From: a virus
DNA length: 34,996 bases
Strand: one strand, 5' to 3'
Virus record (IMG/VR): IMGVR_UViG_3300046559_000118
Coordinates: 1-34,996 of that record
This document shows, piece by piece, positions 16,865-22,592 of the stretch; the stretch's first letter is position 1, and every line of letters begins with the position of its first letter. Below the pieces are notes generated by a model that saw nothing but the letters and a program-made list of their open reading frames with translations, was not told the DNA's origin and did not search any database. The translations under genes and the position numbers were made by a program.

Positions 16865-17089
16865 TCATGCGAGCGTCAGGCCGCCCTTGGAGGCCGTGAG
16901 CGAATGACAGATGCCCGTGAAGTAGGCGCGCGGTTGTCTGGCGGTGCGGCCTTTGTAGACCGAGGTGAGCGGAACTGACACACGCACGGTTTTGGCATTC
17001 CGCCAGCGGTCGCGGCCGAGCTTGACGCACCAGACACGGCCATCCGCGCGGTGGGCATCGAAGCAGAGCGTGAAGCGGCGGAGACGCAT
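16865..17089 (-). CDS. small basic protein, 74 residues
   Basis: ATG 17089 overlaps the upstream stop (TGATG). The product is basic and strand-rich (MRLRRFTLCFDAHRADGRVW, CVKLGRDRWRNAKTVRVSVP, RQPRAYFTGICHSL). It looks like a small nucleic-acid-associated or regulatory protein at the head of the late operon, but no named fold is recognised. A longer overlapping frame is Cys/Pro/Arg-rich and was not accepted. Confidence 0.55.
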   Translation of the reverse strand: MRLRRFTLCFDAHRADGRVWCVKLGRDRWRNAKTVRVSVPLTSVYKGRTARQPRAYFTGICHSLTASKGGLTLA

Positions 17090-17280
17090 CAGCGCTTCCG
17101 CAACACCGGCTCGCCGGCATCGAAACAGACACGCGAGAGCGTCATCACACGGGCCCAGTCATCCAGAACCTCGCGAGCTACCCAATCAGGCGTAATAAAT
17201 CCTGATCCAATGGTAGATTTCGGCCGATTGCGGGCCGCAAGCCGCTGGCGACGACGGGTGAGCGTGCGCGGTGAGCCCAT
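17089..17280 (-). CDS. first gene of the leftward operon, 63 residues, basic
   Basis: The product has a very basic N-terminal tail (SPRTLTRRRQRLAARNRPKS) and a helical second half (TPDWVAREVLDDWARVMTLS, then RVCFDAGEPVLRKR). There is no clear ribosome site before ATG 17280. It lies about 120 bases downstream of the terminator at 17399-17432 and would be the first gene read if polymerase passes it. A DNA- or RNA-binding role, for example in late control, is possible from charge and place, but not shown. Confidence 0.5.
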   Translation of the reverse strand: MGSPRTLTRRRQRLAARNRPKSTIGSGFITPDWVAREVLDDWARVMTLSRVCFDAGEPVLRKR

Positions 17281-17361
17281 AAGGAAAGTTGGCGGCTGGC
17301 GTCATGTGACGCGGGCGGTCGTACGCATCCGCTTTCTCAGCCGGCCGAGCGTATTCTACGC

Positions 17362-17390
17362 TTGACAGCGCGGTTTGTGAAGCGCAGAAT
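17362..17390 (+). promoter_or_regulatory. rightward sigma70-type promoter candidate
   Basis: A perfect -35 hexamer TTGACA (17362-17367) is followed by 17 bases and a -10 CAGAAT (17385-17390; four of six match). Transcription would start near 17397 and run toward the rightward genes, with a leader of over 440 bases before ATG 17840. It faces the leftward promoter candidate at 17483-17511. Confidence 0.4.
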
Positions 17391-17398
17391 CGGCGGGT

Positions 17399-17432
17399 AA
17401 GAAAAAGCCCCGAGGCGGTGAACCTCGAGGCT
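17399..17432 (-). terminator. intrinsic terminator in the leader of the leftward operon
   Basis: On the minus strand AGCCTCGAGG (17432-17423) pairs over ten bases (one G-U) with CCTCGGGGCT (17415-17406) around a seven-base loop, followed by TTTTTC. This is a strong leftward terminator. It lies upstream of all late genes and about 45 bases after the leftward promoter candidate, so late expression should need read-through. Confidence 0.75.
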
Positions 17433-17433
17433 G

Positions 17434-17839
17434 GAGTGCTCGGCCTGCTGACACAGGACAAGCGGGGACAAAACAGGCCCCCATCCTACAACACGCAGCA
17501 CCACTCAGCAACACAAATCACCACGGTTGGCGGCTTCGCGCCGAAAAGCCGCGGAACACAGGAACGACGGCCGAGACGAGGAGCAACCTGATGGGGCCTG
17601 CGGGCCTCCCTCGCCGGTCGCTGGCGTCGTGCGGGGCGTGCGCGGGTGGCACGCAGGCCGCGGGGTGTGAGAGGACTCCTACCCATCCTCCATGCCTGAC
17701 AACATCGGACGCTGGGGCTGTGTCGGTTGTGCAGCACGCGCCACTTCGGGCTGACGCGGTACGACAACACCAGGATCAGGCCCCCAGTGTTTACGGGGCA
17801 CATCAGGGTCTGGGGTAGCCCTATCGTTCAGGAGCCTGT
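17434..17839. other. 406-base non-coding control region between the divergent operons
   Basis: No convincing gene was found: the open frames on both strands have Arg/Pro/Cys-rich, random-like products. The region holds the leftward promoter candidate (17483-17511). It also holds a 7-pair stem GCGGCTT/AAGCCGC at 17530-17552, just upstream of that promoter's -35, and a GGCC-TGCG-GGCC palindrome near 17595-17606. These could be binding sites for regulators, which is inference. Confidence 0.6.
17483..17511 (-). promoter_or_regulatory. leftward promoter candidate for the late operon
   Basis: Read on the minus strand: TTGCTG (17511-17506), 17 bases, TAGGAT (17488-17483). The -10 is the same hexamer as in the strong rightward promoter at 18048. 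The -35 is weak (three of six), as is common where an activator or antiterminator helps. The start point would be near 17476, just before the terminator. Confidence 0.4.
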
Positions 17840-17974
17840 ATGAGAAAACCAGTCAAACCGACCTGTTGCGCATGCGGTGTGGAGCACGTCTCGGCGGTGT
17901 CATTCAGCACGCAATGGCCGGCGCGTCTGCGCTGCATGCTGTGCTGGGTGGCCTATTACCTACGGCGTGACTGA
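17840..17974 (+). CDS. 44-residue zinc-ribbon protein
   Basis: A short frame with a strong ribosome site (AGGAG five bases before ATG). The product has a basic start (MRKPVKPT), a CCAC knuckle (CCACGVEHVSAVSF), then about 20 residues on a second knuckle in RLRCMLCWVAYYLRR. The two Cys pairs suggest a small zinc ribbon. It is the first gene on the rightward strand and could be a regulator or host-acting protein; no family is recognised. Confidence 0.65.
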   Translation: MRKPVKPTCCACGVEHVSAVSFSTQWPARLRCMLCWVAYYLRRD

Positions 17975-18005
17975 GCGGTCTGGGCACACCGCCGAATTTA
18001 TTTTC

Positions 18006-18017
18006 ACTAGGCCTAGT
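18006..18017. promoter_or_regulatory. 12-base perfect palindrome, operator candidate
   Basis: ACTAGGCCTAGT is its own reverse complement. It ends eight bases upstream of the -35 of the strong rightward promoter, in an A/T-rich stretch, centred near -49. This fits a dimer-binding site for an activator or repressor. CTAG is generally rare in many bacterial genomes, and it occurs twice here. Confidence 0.45.
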
Positions 18018-18024
18018 TTTGTGC

Positions 18025-18053
18025 TTGACAGGTGAATTGGCTAGCGGTAGGAT
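18025..18053 (+). promoter_or_regulatory. strong sigma70-type promoter giving a leaderless message
   Basis: A perfect -35 TTGACA (18025-18030), a 17-base spacer and -10 TAGGAT (18048-18053). The expected start point, about seven bases after the -10, falls at 18059-18061, on the ATG at 18060. No ribosome site can exist for that gene on such a message. Confidence 0.75.
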
Positions 18054-18059
18054 AAGCAC

Positions 18060-18254
18060 ATGACACAGACGCTGACCGACATTATTCGACGGTTTGATTC
18101 CCAACTCTGGCGCAAGGGTGAGCGCAGGCCGTCTCAAGGGGAGATGCGAGACCTTCGAGATGCGGGATATGCGACGGAATGGCCTGATCATTCCTTCACG
18201 TTGTCGGATGACGCGAGAGCCGTTCTCAACCAACTGCGAGTTGGTCGTGTCTAA
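18060..18254 (+). CDS. 64-residue protein read from a leaderless message
   Basis: The ATG coincides with the predicted transcription start, as for lambda cI from its maintenance promoter. The product is small and charged (MTQTLTDIIRRFDSQLWRKG; SQGEMRDLRDAGYATEWPDH; LSDDARAVLNQLRVGRV). The order helix, basic turn, helix, strand-like piece and helix suggests a small winged-helix or otherwise DNA-binding domain, but I cannot assign a family. Being first behind the strongest promoter, it could be an early regulator. That is inference. Confidence 0.65.
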   Translation: MTQTLTDIIRRFDSQLWRKGERRPSQGEMRDLRDAGYATEWPDHSFTLSDDARAVLNQLRVGRV

Positions 18255-18402
18255 GTCTCGTCTCATCAGCACGCAGGAAGCCGGCCGCATGCGCTGGGCT
18301 GGTAAGACAGCCGCCGAGAAGCGGGCGCATGCCGAGATGATGAACCGGGCGGCCCAAAAAGCTCGGCAGGCCAAGCGGCTCGAGAAAGCGGGCAAGGCAT
18401 GA
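18247..18402 (+). CDS. 51-residue basic helical protein
   Basis: The start chosen is GTG 18247, overlapping the upstream stop by eight bases; a longer frame inside the upstream gene is less likely. The product is very basic and helical (RLISTQEAGRMRWAGKTAAE, KRAHAEMMNRAAQKARQAKR). It may bind nucleic acid. Its end overlaps the next ATG (ATGA). Short proteins with this Arg/Lys/Ala pattern are common in phage early regions, without known role. Confidence 0.55.
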   Translation: MSKSRLISTQEAGRMRWAGKTAAEKRAHAEMMNRAAQKARQAKRLEKAGKA

Positions 18403-18608
18403 GCGATATTCAGCGGCATCGATTTCATGTGTGGGTGGATGTGCCGGTGAAGTCTGGCGATGGCTGGAGCCAGTATCCGGACTACAGCGCCGAGGAAATT
18501 GGCCGTGCGCTGCGTCGGGCCTTACATCACCACCTCGAGTTCGATGCCGTCGTTGAACATGCCGACAGCGCCATCGTAGACGAGGACGAGAAAGCGAGCG
18601 CGAAATGA
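18399..18608 (+). CDS. 69-residue hypothetical protein
   Basis: An ATGA overlap on both sides places it firmly in the chain. The product has a beta start (RHRFHVWVDVPVKSGDGWSQ), a helix with a His run (GRALRRALHHHLEFDAV) and an acidic end (SAIVDEDEKASAK). The alpha-beta layout resembles small dsRBD- or KOW-sized folds, but no family can be named. Confidence 0.6.
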   Translation: MSDIQRHRFHVWVDVPVKSGDGWSQYPDYSAEEIGRALRRALHHHLEFDAVVEHADSAIVDEDEKASAK

Positions 18609-18817
18609 CGATCTACGACGGCTACCGCACGATTGAGCTTCGCGGTGAAGTGCCAACCGAACGCGCCATTCGCGCGGCCTACTTCGGCGGGATTGCGTGG
18701 GCGTTTATGCGAAGTTGGGTGCGCACAGCCACCGATGACAGCGCCCCGAATGATGCCTACTGGGCGGCGAAGGAATCGGCGCACTATGCCCGTCTCGCGC
18801 TGGGAGAAACCGAATAA
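18605..18817 (+). CDS. 70-residue hypothetical protein
   Basis: ATGA overlap with the gene before and TAATG overlap with the one after. The product reads TIYDGYRTIELRGEVPTERA and then a helix with FGGIAWAFMRSWVRTA and AYWAAKESAHYARLAL. It is mainly helical and slightly hydrophobic in the middle. The family is not recognised. Confidence 0.6.
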   Translation: MTIYDGYRTIELRGEVPTERAIRAAYFGGIAWAFMRSWVRTATDDSAPNDAYWAAKESAHYARLALGETE

Positions 18818-18924
18818 TGTATCCCCTGCGCCGGATCAACTGGGGCGCGTGGCTGCTCGGGCTGCTGTTCTGGGGCCTGGCGTTCGCGTGGGCGTGGAAT
18901 TCACTGAGGCAGATGCAGCCCTAA
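18817..18924 (+). CDS. 35-residue single-span membrane protein
   Basis: The ATG overlaps the upstream stop (TAATG). The product has a basic start (MYPLRRIN) and one Trp-rich hydrophobic span (WGAWLLGLLFWGLAFAWAW), ending SLRQMQP. An early membrane peptide could alter the host envelope, for example in superinfection exclusion, but this is only a possibility. The linked overlap is the main evidence. Confidence 0.55.
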   Translation: MYPLRRINWGAWLLGLLFWGLAFAWAWNSLRQMQP

Positions 18925-18925
18925 G

Positions 18926-18952
18926 AGAAAAAGGCCGTCCTGGAAGACGGCC
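18926..18952 (-). terminator. intrinsic terminator facing against the early operon
   Basis: GGCCGTC (18933-18939) and GACGGCC (18946-18952) form a perfect 7-pair stem. On the minus strand it is followed by TTTTTCTC, so it stops leftward transcription. On the plus strand there is no T-run and the rightward message continues; there the same stem forms just upstream of the ribosome site of the 18970 gene. Confidence 0.6.
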
Positions 18953-18969
18953 CCAAAGGAGACAAACCA

Positions 18970-19428
18970 ATGCCCGACCCCAAGAGTGTAGCCGACCAAG
19001 CCCTGAACATCAACCCGCAGGATCAACCGGAGCCCGTCCCGGTGGCGCTGGACGCGCAATATCCCTCCGAGATCCCGTTCACCTTCTCACCCGTCTCCGG
19101 GCCTGACGGCCACGCCGATGCGGATGTCTACCAAGGGGCGCTCCAGACGCTCACTGAGGCCCTGATGGACGCCTTCCTACTCAGACAGCGTCTCGACCTC
19201 AGCCGCGCCCAGGACGCCCCACAGGCCGTCTGGGACCGCCTGCGGCAGATCGCCCAAATGGCCGTCGCCATCTCAGACCTGAACACCACCGAGCATCAGC
19301 AGGCCCACGCCTTGCGCGATGTCATGGACGAGTTCGAGCTGGAGCCGGGCGAAGGGAAGATTCTGATGTGCCAGTCAGCCATTCGGCACTTCCGCGAGCG
19401 CCTGATCAGCGCGGGGAGCACCCGCTAA
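18970..19428 (+). CDS. 152-residue acidic hypothetical protein
   Basis: A strong ribosome site (AAAGGAG, eight bases ahead). The first 50 residues are Pro-rich and extended (SVADQALNINPQDQPEPVPV; PSEIPFTFSPVSGPDGHAD). The rest is helical and acidic (LQTLTEALMDAFLLRQRLDL; AVWDRLRQIAQMAVAISDL; ALRDVMDEFELEPGEGK). It starts a new transcription segment after the hairpin at 18933. No named family is recognised. Confidence 0.65.
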   Translation: MPDPKSVADQALNINPQDQPEPVPVALDAQYPSEIPFTFSPVSGPDGHADADVYQGALQTLTEALMDAFLLRQRLDLSRAQDAPQAVWDRLRQIAQMAVAISDLNTTEHQQAHALRDVMDEFELEPGEGKILMCQSAIRHFRERLISAGSTR

Positions 19429-19622
19429 TGCGCCGCGTTCCCCAACACCTGCACGCCTGCGCCGACTGCGGCCGGCCGTTCTACCTCTGTTCGGAGCGCG
19501 ATTGCGCCGTCGCGCCGGAGATCTGCCAAGGCTGCGAATTGGACCGACTCGATGCCTACTTCACCCAACCGACCCTTCCAATCACTTGCACAACTCACGG
19601 AGACCATCATGGCAAACATTGA
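19428..19622 (+). CDS. 64-residue zinc-finger-like protein
   Basis: The start is set at ATG 19428, which overlaps the upstream stop (TAATG). The product has CADCGRPFYLC, then a further Cys in RDCAV, and CQGCELDRLDAYF, giving a six-Cys pattern able to hold one or two zinc ions. The C-terminus is His-rich (CTTHGDHHGKH). It overlaps the next gene by 14 bases. Function unknown. Confidence 0.6.
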   Translation: MRRVPQHLHACADCGRPFYLCSERDCAVAPEICQGCELDRLDAYFTQPTLPITCTTHGDHHGKH

Positions 19623-19992
19623 CAGCGTATTCCCGTCCACCTACCTGCGTGCCTCTGACCTGAACGGGGCCGAGCCCATCGTCACGATCGAACGCGCGGC
19701 GGTCGAAAGCCTCGGCCAAGGTGCGCGCGCCGAACAGAAGATCGTCGTCTACTTCAAGGGCAAGTCCAAGGGCCTGGTCTGCAACAAAACGAACGCGCAT
19801 CAGATTGCCGACTTGTGCGGGTCGCGTGACTACGACGACTGGCCCGGCCACAACGTCAAGCTCATCACGATGCAGGTCGAGTATCAGGGCAAGCGCGTGC
19901 CGGCGATTCGTGTCGAGTCGGCGGGGAAGGCCAAGGCCGCGCCAGTGTCTGAGCCGCCCGTCTCTGTGGACGCCGACGACATCCCGTTCTAG
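19609..19992 (+). CDS. single-stranded DNA-binding-like protein with an SSB-type tail
   Basis: ATG 19609 has a GGAGA box six bases ahead. Residues 1-105 match a widespread unnamed phage family (PSTYLRASDLNGAEPIVTIE; IVVYFKGKSKGLVCNKTNAH; QVEYQGKRVPAIRV) that looks like a compact beta-barrel, possibly an OB fold. A flexible Ala/Pro/Val linker follows and the protein ends ADDIPF, the same tail by which bacterial SSB recruits partner enzymes. The exonuclease and a NinB-like gene come next. A DNA-coating, partner-recruiting role is a reasonable inference; DNA binding itself is not shown. Confidence 0.6.
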   Translation: MANIDSVFPSTYLRASDLNGAEPIVTIERAAVESLGQGARAEQKIVVYFKGKSKGLVCNKTNAHQIADLCGSRDYDDWPGHNVKLITMQVEYQGKRVPAIRVESAGKAKAAPVSEPPVSVDADDIPF

Positions 19993-20001
19993 GCCACGCC
20001 C

Positions 20002-20652
20002 ATGCGCTCACTCATTCTCGACCTGGCTACTGCCGCAGTAGACAATGCGGCCGAATACATTACGTTCGATGACATCTCGGCGCCATCGAACTACAAAGAC
20101 CCCGAGAAGATTGCCGCGTTCATCGAAGCGGCCCGCGCTGAACGCTTGGCGAAAGCCGCACTCGATCTCGACCTGTGCCGCATCACGGCCATCGGCTGCC
20201 GGTGGATGGACGGCGATGGCGAGACGCAGATCGTGACCATCCTGCATCCCGAGGAGGAGCGGCCGGCGCTCCAGCAGTTCTTGAGCAACAGCAAGCTCGG
20301 CGCGTCTCGGCTCGTCAGTTTCAATGGCCTGAAATTCGACTGGCCCGTGCTGATGCGCCGGTGCGCCTATCTCGGCTTGCCGGTGCCGAAGATCAGCCTT
20401 GACAAATACCGCACATCGCACATTGATGTCTACGACGTGCTGACCTATCACGGGGCGGTGTCAGGGCACAGCCTCGGGTGGTACGCGAAGCGCATGGGCT
20501 GGACGGATCTGGTCAAGCCGCTCTCTGGGGCGGAAGAAGCGCAGGTGCCGCAGACAGGTCGATGGGACGACCTGCGCGAGTCGCTGCGGCACGACATCAC
20601 AGCCACTGAGCGGCTGGCGGGGTTCTTGGGCGTGAGTGAGCCGGTGCTGTAG
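20002..20652 (+). CDS. DEDD-type 3'-5' exonuclease-like protein, motif I altered
   Basis: A 216-residue protein of the phage DnaQ/polymerase-exonuclease-like type. Motif II is clear (FNGLKFDWPVLMRRCAYLG), followed by HIDVYDVLTYHG and SLGWYAKRMGW. Motif III is the RHDITATERLAGFLG segment. The N-terminus reads LILDLATA where the family normally has D-x-E: the glutamate is replaced by alanine (GCT). It may have lost or changed its nuclease activity, or use another acid. The rest of the fold is intact, including YKDPEKIAAFIEAAR. It lies between the SSB-like and NinB-like genes and probably works in phage DNA repair or recombination. Confidence 0.75.
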   Translation: MRSLILDLATAAVDNAAEYITFDDISAPSNYKDPEKIAAFIEAARAERLAKAALDLDLCRITAIGCRWMDGDGETQIVTILHPEEERPALQQFLSNSKLGASRLVSFNGLKFDWPVLMRRCAYLGLPVPKISLDKYRTSHIDVYDVLTYHGAVSGHSLGWYAKRMGWTDLVKPLSGAEEAQVPQTGRWDDLRESLRHDITATERLAGFLGVSEPVL

Positions 20653-21138
20653 ATGGTGCCCAGTGCCACGACATTTCATGGGGAAGCCTTCTGCGACGAT
20701 ACGGGCAAGTTCTCACTGGCTGATGCCCCGGGTTTCCGGGCATGGTTGGAAGGACAGCACGGCAAGGAACTCGCGTTTAGTGTCCAGCCGAGAGCGTATC
20801 TACGCAGCCTTCGAGCGAATGGCTATTACTGGGGCACAGTCGTCGCCGCCGCGGTGCATGAAAGTGGACAGCCGGAATGCGACATCCACTCATTCTGGTG
20901 CGAGCAGTTTTTGCCTGACGAACGCAAGCGCCTGAAGTTCTTTAATCGGCTGACGGGACAGGCGCTCCAAGTGGACATCGACTCCAGACGTAGTTCGAAG
21001 CTCACCGGCCGCGCGTTCTATGACTTTGTAGAGAACTGCCGACTATGGATGCAAGAGTGGCTCGGTGTGACGGTGCCTGATCCAGATCCTGACTACTGGC
21101 GCAAGCGGACGAAGAAAGCGGTAGAGCATGCTTCCTAA
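20653..21138 (+). CDS. NinB/Orf-like recombination-associated protein
   Basis: A 161-residue protein starting directly after the exonuclease stop. The pattern RSLRANGYYWGTVVAAAVHE, then HSFWCEQFL, then SKLTGRAFYDFVENCRLWMQ and GVTVPDPD is one I know from phage proteins placed beside ssDNA-annealing and exonuclease genes. They share the layout of NinB (lambda Orf), a recombination mediator that loads on SSB-coated DNA. The link to NinB is by pattern and context, not by a search. It overlaps the following HNH gene by 11 bases. Confidence 0.55.
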   Translation: MVPSATTFHGEAFCDDTGKFSLADAPGFRAWLEGQHGKELAFSVQPRAYLRSLRANGYYWGTVVAAAVHESGQPECDIHSFWCEQFLPDERKRLKFFNRLTGQALQVDIDSRRSSKLTGRAFYDFVENCRLWMQEWLGVTVPDPDPDYWRKRTKKAVEHAS

Positions 21139-21454
21139 ACCTGAACCGCACACGCGCGTGAAGGCGCGGCGCCAGCGCCAGCAGGCCCAGCGCACGAAGT
21201 CAGTGAGAGCGGCGGTGTTCCTGCGGGATCGTGGTAGGTGCAGGGTGTATCACTGGTGTCCAGCCACAGACTTACATGAACTGCGGTTTCGCTCTCTGGG
21301 CGGCAAACGGTCGATGGAGAACTGTGTTGCAGTCTCCAGAGCGGCGCATCGCGAACTCCAAGAGCATTGCGTGGCCTATGAATTTGTCTCTCCTGCGCTC
21401 GGTGCTAATGGACGGATTAAGTTCAAGAAGGGCGGAATCGCATGGCTTGGCTGA
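21128..21454 (+). CDS. HNH endonuclease-like protein
   Basis: A 108-residue protein with a basic N-terminal helix (RVKARRQRQQAQRT). The HNH core follows: two Cys (about 38 and 44), DLHELRFRSLGG with the first His at about 50, ENCVAVSR with Asn at about 65, and AAHRELQEH with the last His at about 74. This is the NinG/HNH layout of many phage recombination clusters, where the enzyme cuts branched DNA or nicks during repair. All catalytic positions seem present. It follows the NinB-like gene, as ninG-type genes often do. Confidence 0.7.
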   Translation: MLPKPEPHTRVKARRQRQQAQRTKSVRAAVFLRDRGRCRVYHWCPATDLHELRFRSLGGKRSMENCVAVSRAAHRELQEHCVAYEFVSPALGANGRIKFKKGGIAWLG

Positions 21455-21663
21455 CTCGCCTCATCATGCGCTGGCGAAACAGACATGACCCAGCTGTCAG
21501 GGTTACAGGCTACTCCTACCGCTTCGAGGGCCATGATGAGGCCAAAGCGGATGCAGCCCGACATCGACGCGCTGAGCACGAGCGGCAGACGCGCAAACTG
21601 GCCGACAGCCGCATTCAGTCCAAACCGAAGGTGCGCGAGTTCAAGCGCGTGGGAGGCGAATGA
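21442..21663 (+). CDS. 73-residue basic hypothetical protein
   Basis: It overlaps the HNH gene by 13 bases and the next gene by four (ATGA). The product is basic and helical (AWLTRLIMRWRNRHDPAVRV; DAARHRRAEHERQTRKLADS; PKVREFKRVGGE). A first hydrophobic-basic helix could touch membrane or nucleic acid. No family is recognised; codon and overlap pattern support it as a real gene. Confidence 0.55.
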   Translation: MAWLTRLIMRWRNRHDPAVRVTGYSYRFEGHDEAKADAARHRRAEHERQTRKLADSRIQSKPKVREFKRVGGE

Positions 21664-21878
21664 TGAGCCTTGACGAACGCATGGCTGAGTATCTGGCGAA
21701 GCATCGCGGGCAATGGATCGACGGGCTGCAACTGGCGAAGGTTGGCGGTGCCTACGGTTGGCGCACACGCCTGAGTTCGTGCCGGCGCGAACCGTTCAAC
21801 CTCACCATCGAAAATAGACAGCGTAGGGTCCAGACGCTGCTCGGCCCGCGCACGGTGTCGGAGTATCGCCTGCCATGA
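21660..21878 (+). CDS. 72-residue winged-helix-like phage protein
   Basis: The product follows a pattern I recognise from small phage proteins: MAEYLAKHRGQWIDGLQLAK, VGGAYGWRTRLSSCRR, then LTIENRQRRVQT and SEYRLP. The order helix, helix, recognition-like helix and beta hairpin is that of a compact winged helix, so it may bind DNA as a small regulator. ATGA overlaps on both sides show translational coupling. Confidence 0.65.
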   Translation: MMSLDERMAEYLAKHRGQWIDGLQLAKVGGAYGWRTRLSSCRREPFNLTIENRQRRVQTLLGPRTVSEYRLP

Positions 21879-22084
21879 GCCCCGCACGCGGTCAGGAAAC
21901 GAAGTCCAACGGCCAGCCCGCGCCGCGCGAGTTCAGCACCGGCGATGCACATCGGCGCCCTGATGCCCCGACCACTTCATGGTGGCTCGTCCCGCCTGAG
22001 CAGTTTAGGACCATGGCCAAACAGCAGCAGCCGCGCATGAGCCACACCGTCACGAACTATCAGCCGAAGTCGGAGCAGGAATGA
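21875..22084 (+). CDS. 69-residue disordered hypothetical protein
   Basis: A polar protein rich in Pro, Gln, Ser and Arg (ARGQETKSNGQPAPREFSTG; SWWLVPPEQFRTMAKQQQPR), likely without a stable fold. ATGA overlaps at both ends support translation. It may be an adaptor for the replication-type protein that follows; this is only suggested by order. Confidence 0.5.
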   Translation: MSPARGQETKSNGQPAPREFSTGDAHRRPDAPTTSWWLVPPEQFRTMAKQQQPRMSHTVTNYQPKSEQE

Positions 22085-22395
22085 GCAGCACAAAAACGGT
22101 GGGCGACTCGCTGCTCTTTGACGCCTTCTGGGCCGCATATCCGCGCAAGGATGCCAAGCTGGCGGCGCGCAAAGCCTTCGACAAGGCCAAGCCCACGCCA
22201 GAACTCGTCACGCGCATGCTCGACGCCTTAGCCTGGCAGGTGCATCGGCCTCAGTGGGTGAAGGACCACGGCCAGTATGTGCCGCTGCCGGCGACGTGGT
22301 TACATCGCGGGCAGTGGCTCGACACGCCACCAGAACAGCCGCTGGTGACTGACCATGAGTTTTTCCGTGTGCATGGCTTTCGGAGGCCGTCGTGA
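22081..22395 (+). CDS. stand-alone C-terminal domain of a phage replication initiator
   Basis: A 104-residue protein matching the conserved end domain of many phage O-like replication proteins: FDAFWAAYPRKDAKLAARKA, then a helix with TRMLDALAWQVHRPQWVKD, then YVPLPATWLHRGQW. In larger proteins this domain follows a winged-helix DNA-binding part; here it is alone. It may act in helicase loading or replication start with another protein. No helicase or primase is seen in the window, so the phage may use host enzymes. Confidence 0.65.
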   Translation: MSSTKTVGDSLLFDAFWAAYPRKDAKLAARKAFDKAKPTPELVTRMLDALAWQVHRPQWVKDHGQYVPLPATWLHRGQWLDTPPEQPLVTDHEFFRVHGFRRPS

Positions 22396-22592
22396 ACGCG
22401 CAACTTGAACTATTCGCGCAAACCACCGTGGATTCGCCGTTGTGTCATGCGTGGAGCCTGCCATGCCCACGGAGAGGCCAGGCCATCTATGGTCCACAAG
22501 TCGTCTATAACGGCTGCGTGAATCGCGCGATCAACTGCCTGACATGCGGCTGTCACGGTGAAGAAAGCGTGAAGACGGAGCAGCGAACATGA
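22392..22592 (+). CDS. 66-residue Cys-containing hypothetical protein
   Basis: ATGA overlaps on both sides. The product reads NAQLELFAQTTVDSPLCHAW, SLPCPRRGQ and later NGCVNRAINCLTCGCHGEES. The CLTCGC cluster with the earlier Cys/His could hold zinc. No family is recognised. Confidence 0.55.
   Translation: MNAQLELFAQTTVDSPLCHAWSLPCPRRGQAIYGPQVVYNGCVNRAINCLTCGCHGEESVKTEQRT

Noticed and set aside
16836-17132. Leftward frame of 98 codons overlapping the 16865 gene
   Set aside because: Cys/Pro/Arg-rich shadow; the 16865 frame has protein-like composition and is coupled to its neighbour.
17186-17461. Leftward frame of 91 codons over the control region
   Set aside because: It crosses the terminator and overlaps the better 17089-17280 gene; the product looks random (Ser/Pro/Ala/Cys).
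17486-17803. Leftward frame of 105 codons between the operons
   Set aside because: Arg/Pro/Cys-rich product with no ribosome site; it lies over promoter signals.
17591-17818. Rightward frame of 75 codons ahead of the 17840 gene
   Set aside because: Composition is random-like and no ribosome site is present.
17975-18004. Rightward terminator after the 44-residue gene
   Set aside because: The stem GCGGT/ACCGC has only five pairs and the T-rich part is interrupted, too weak to list.
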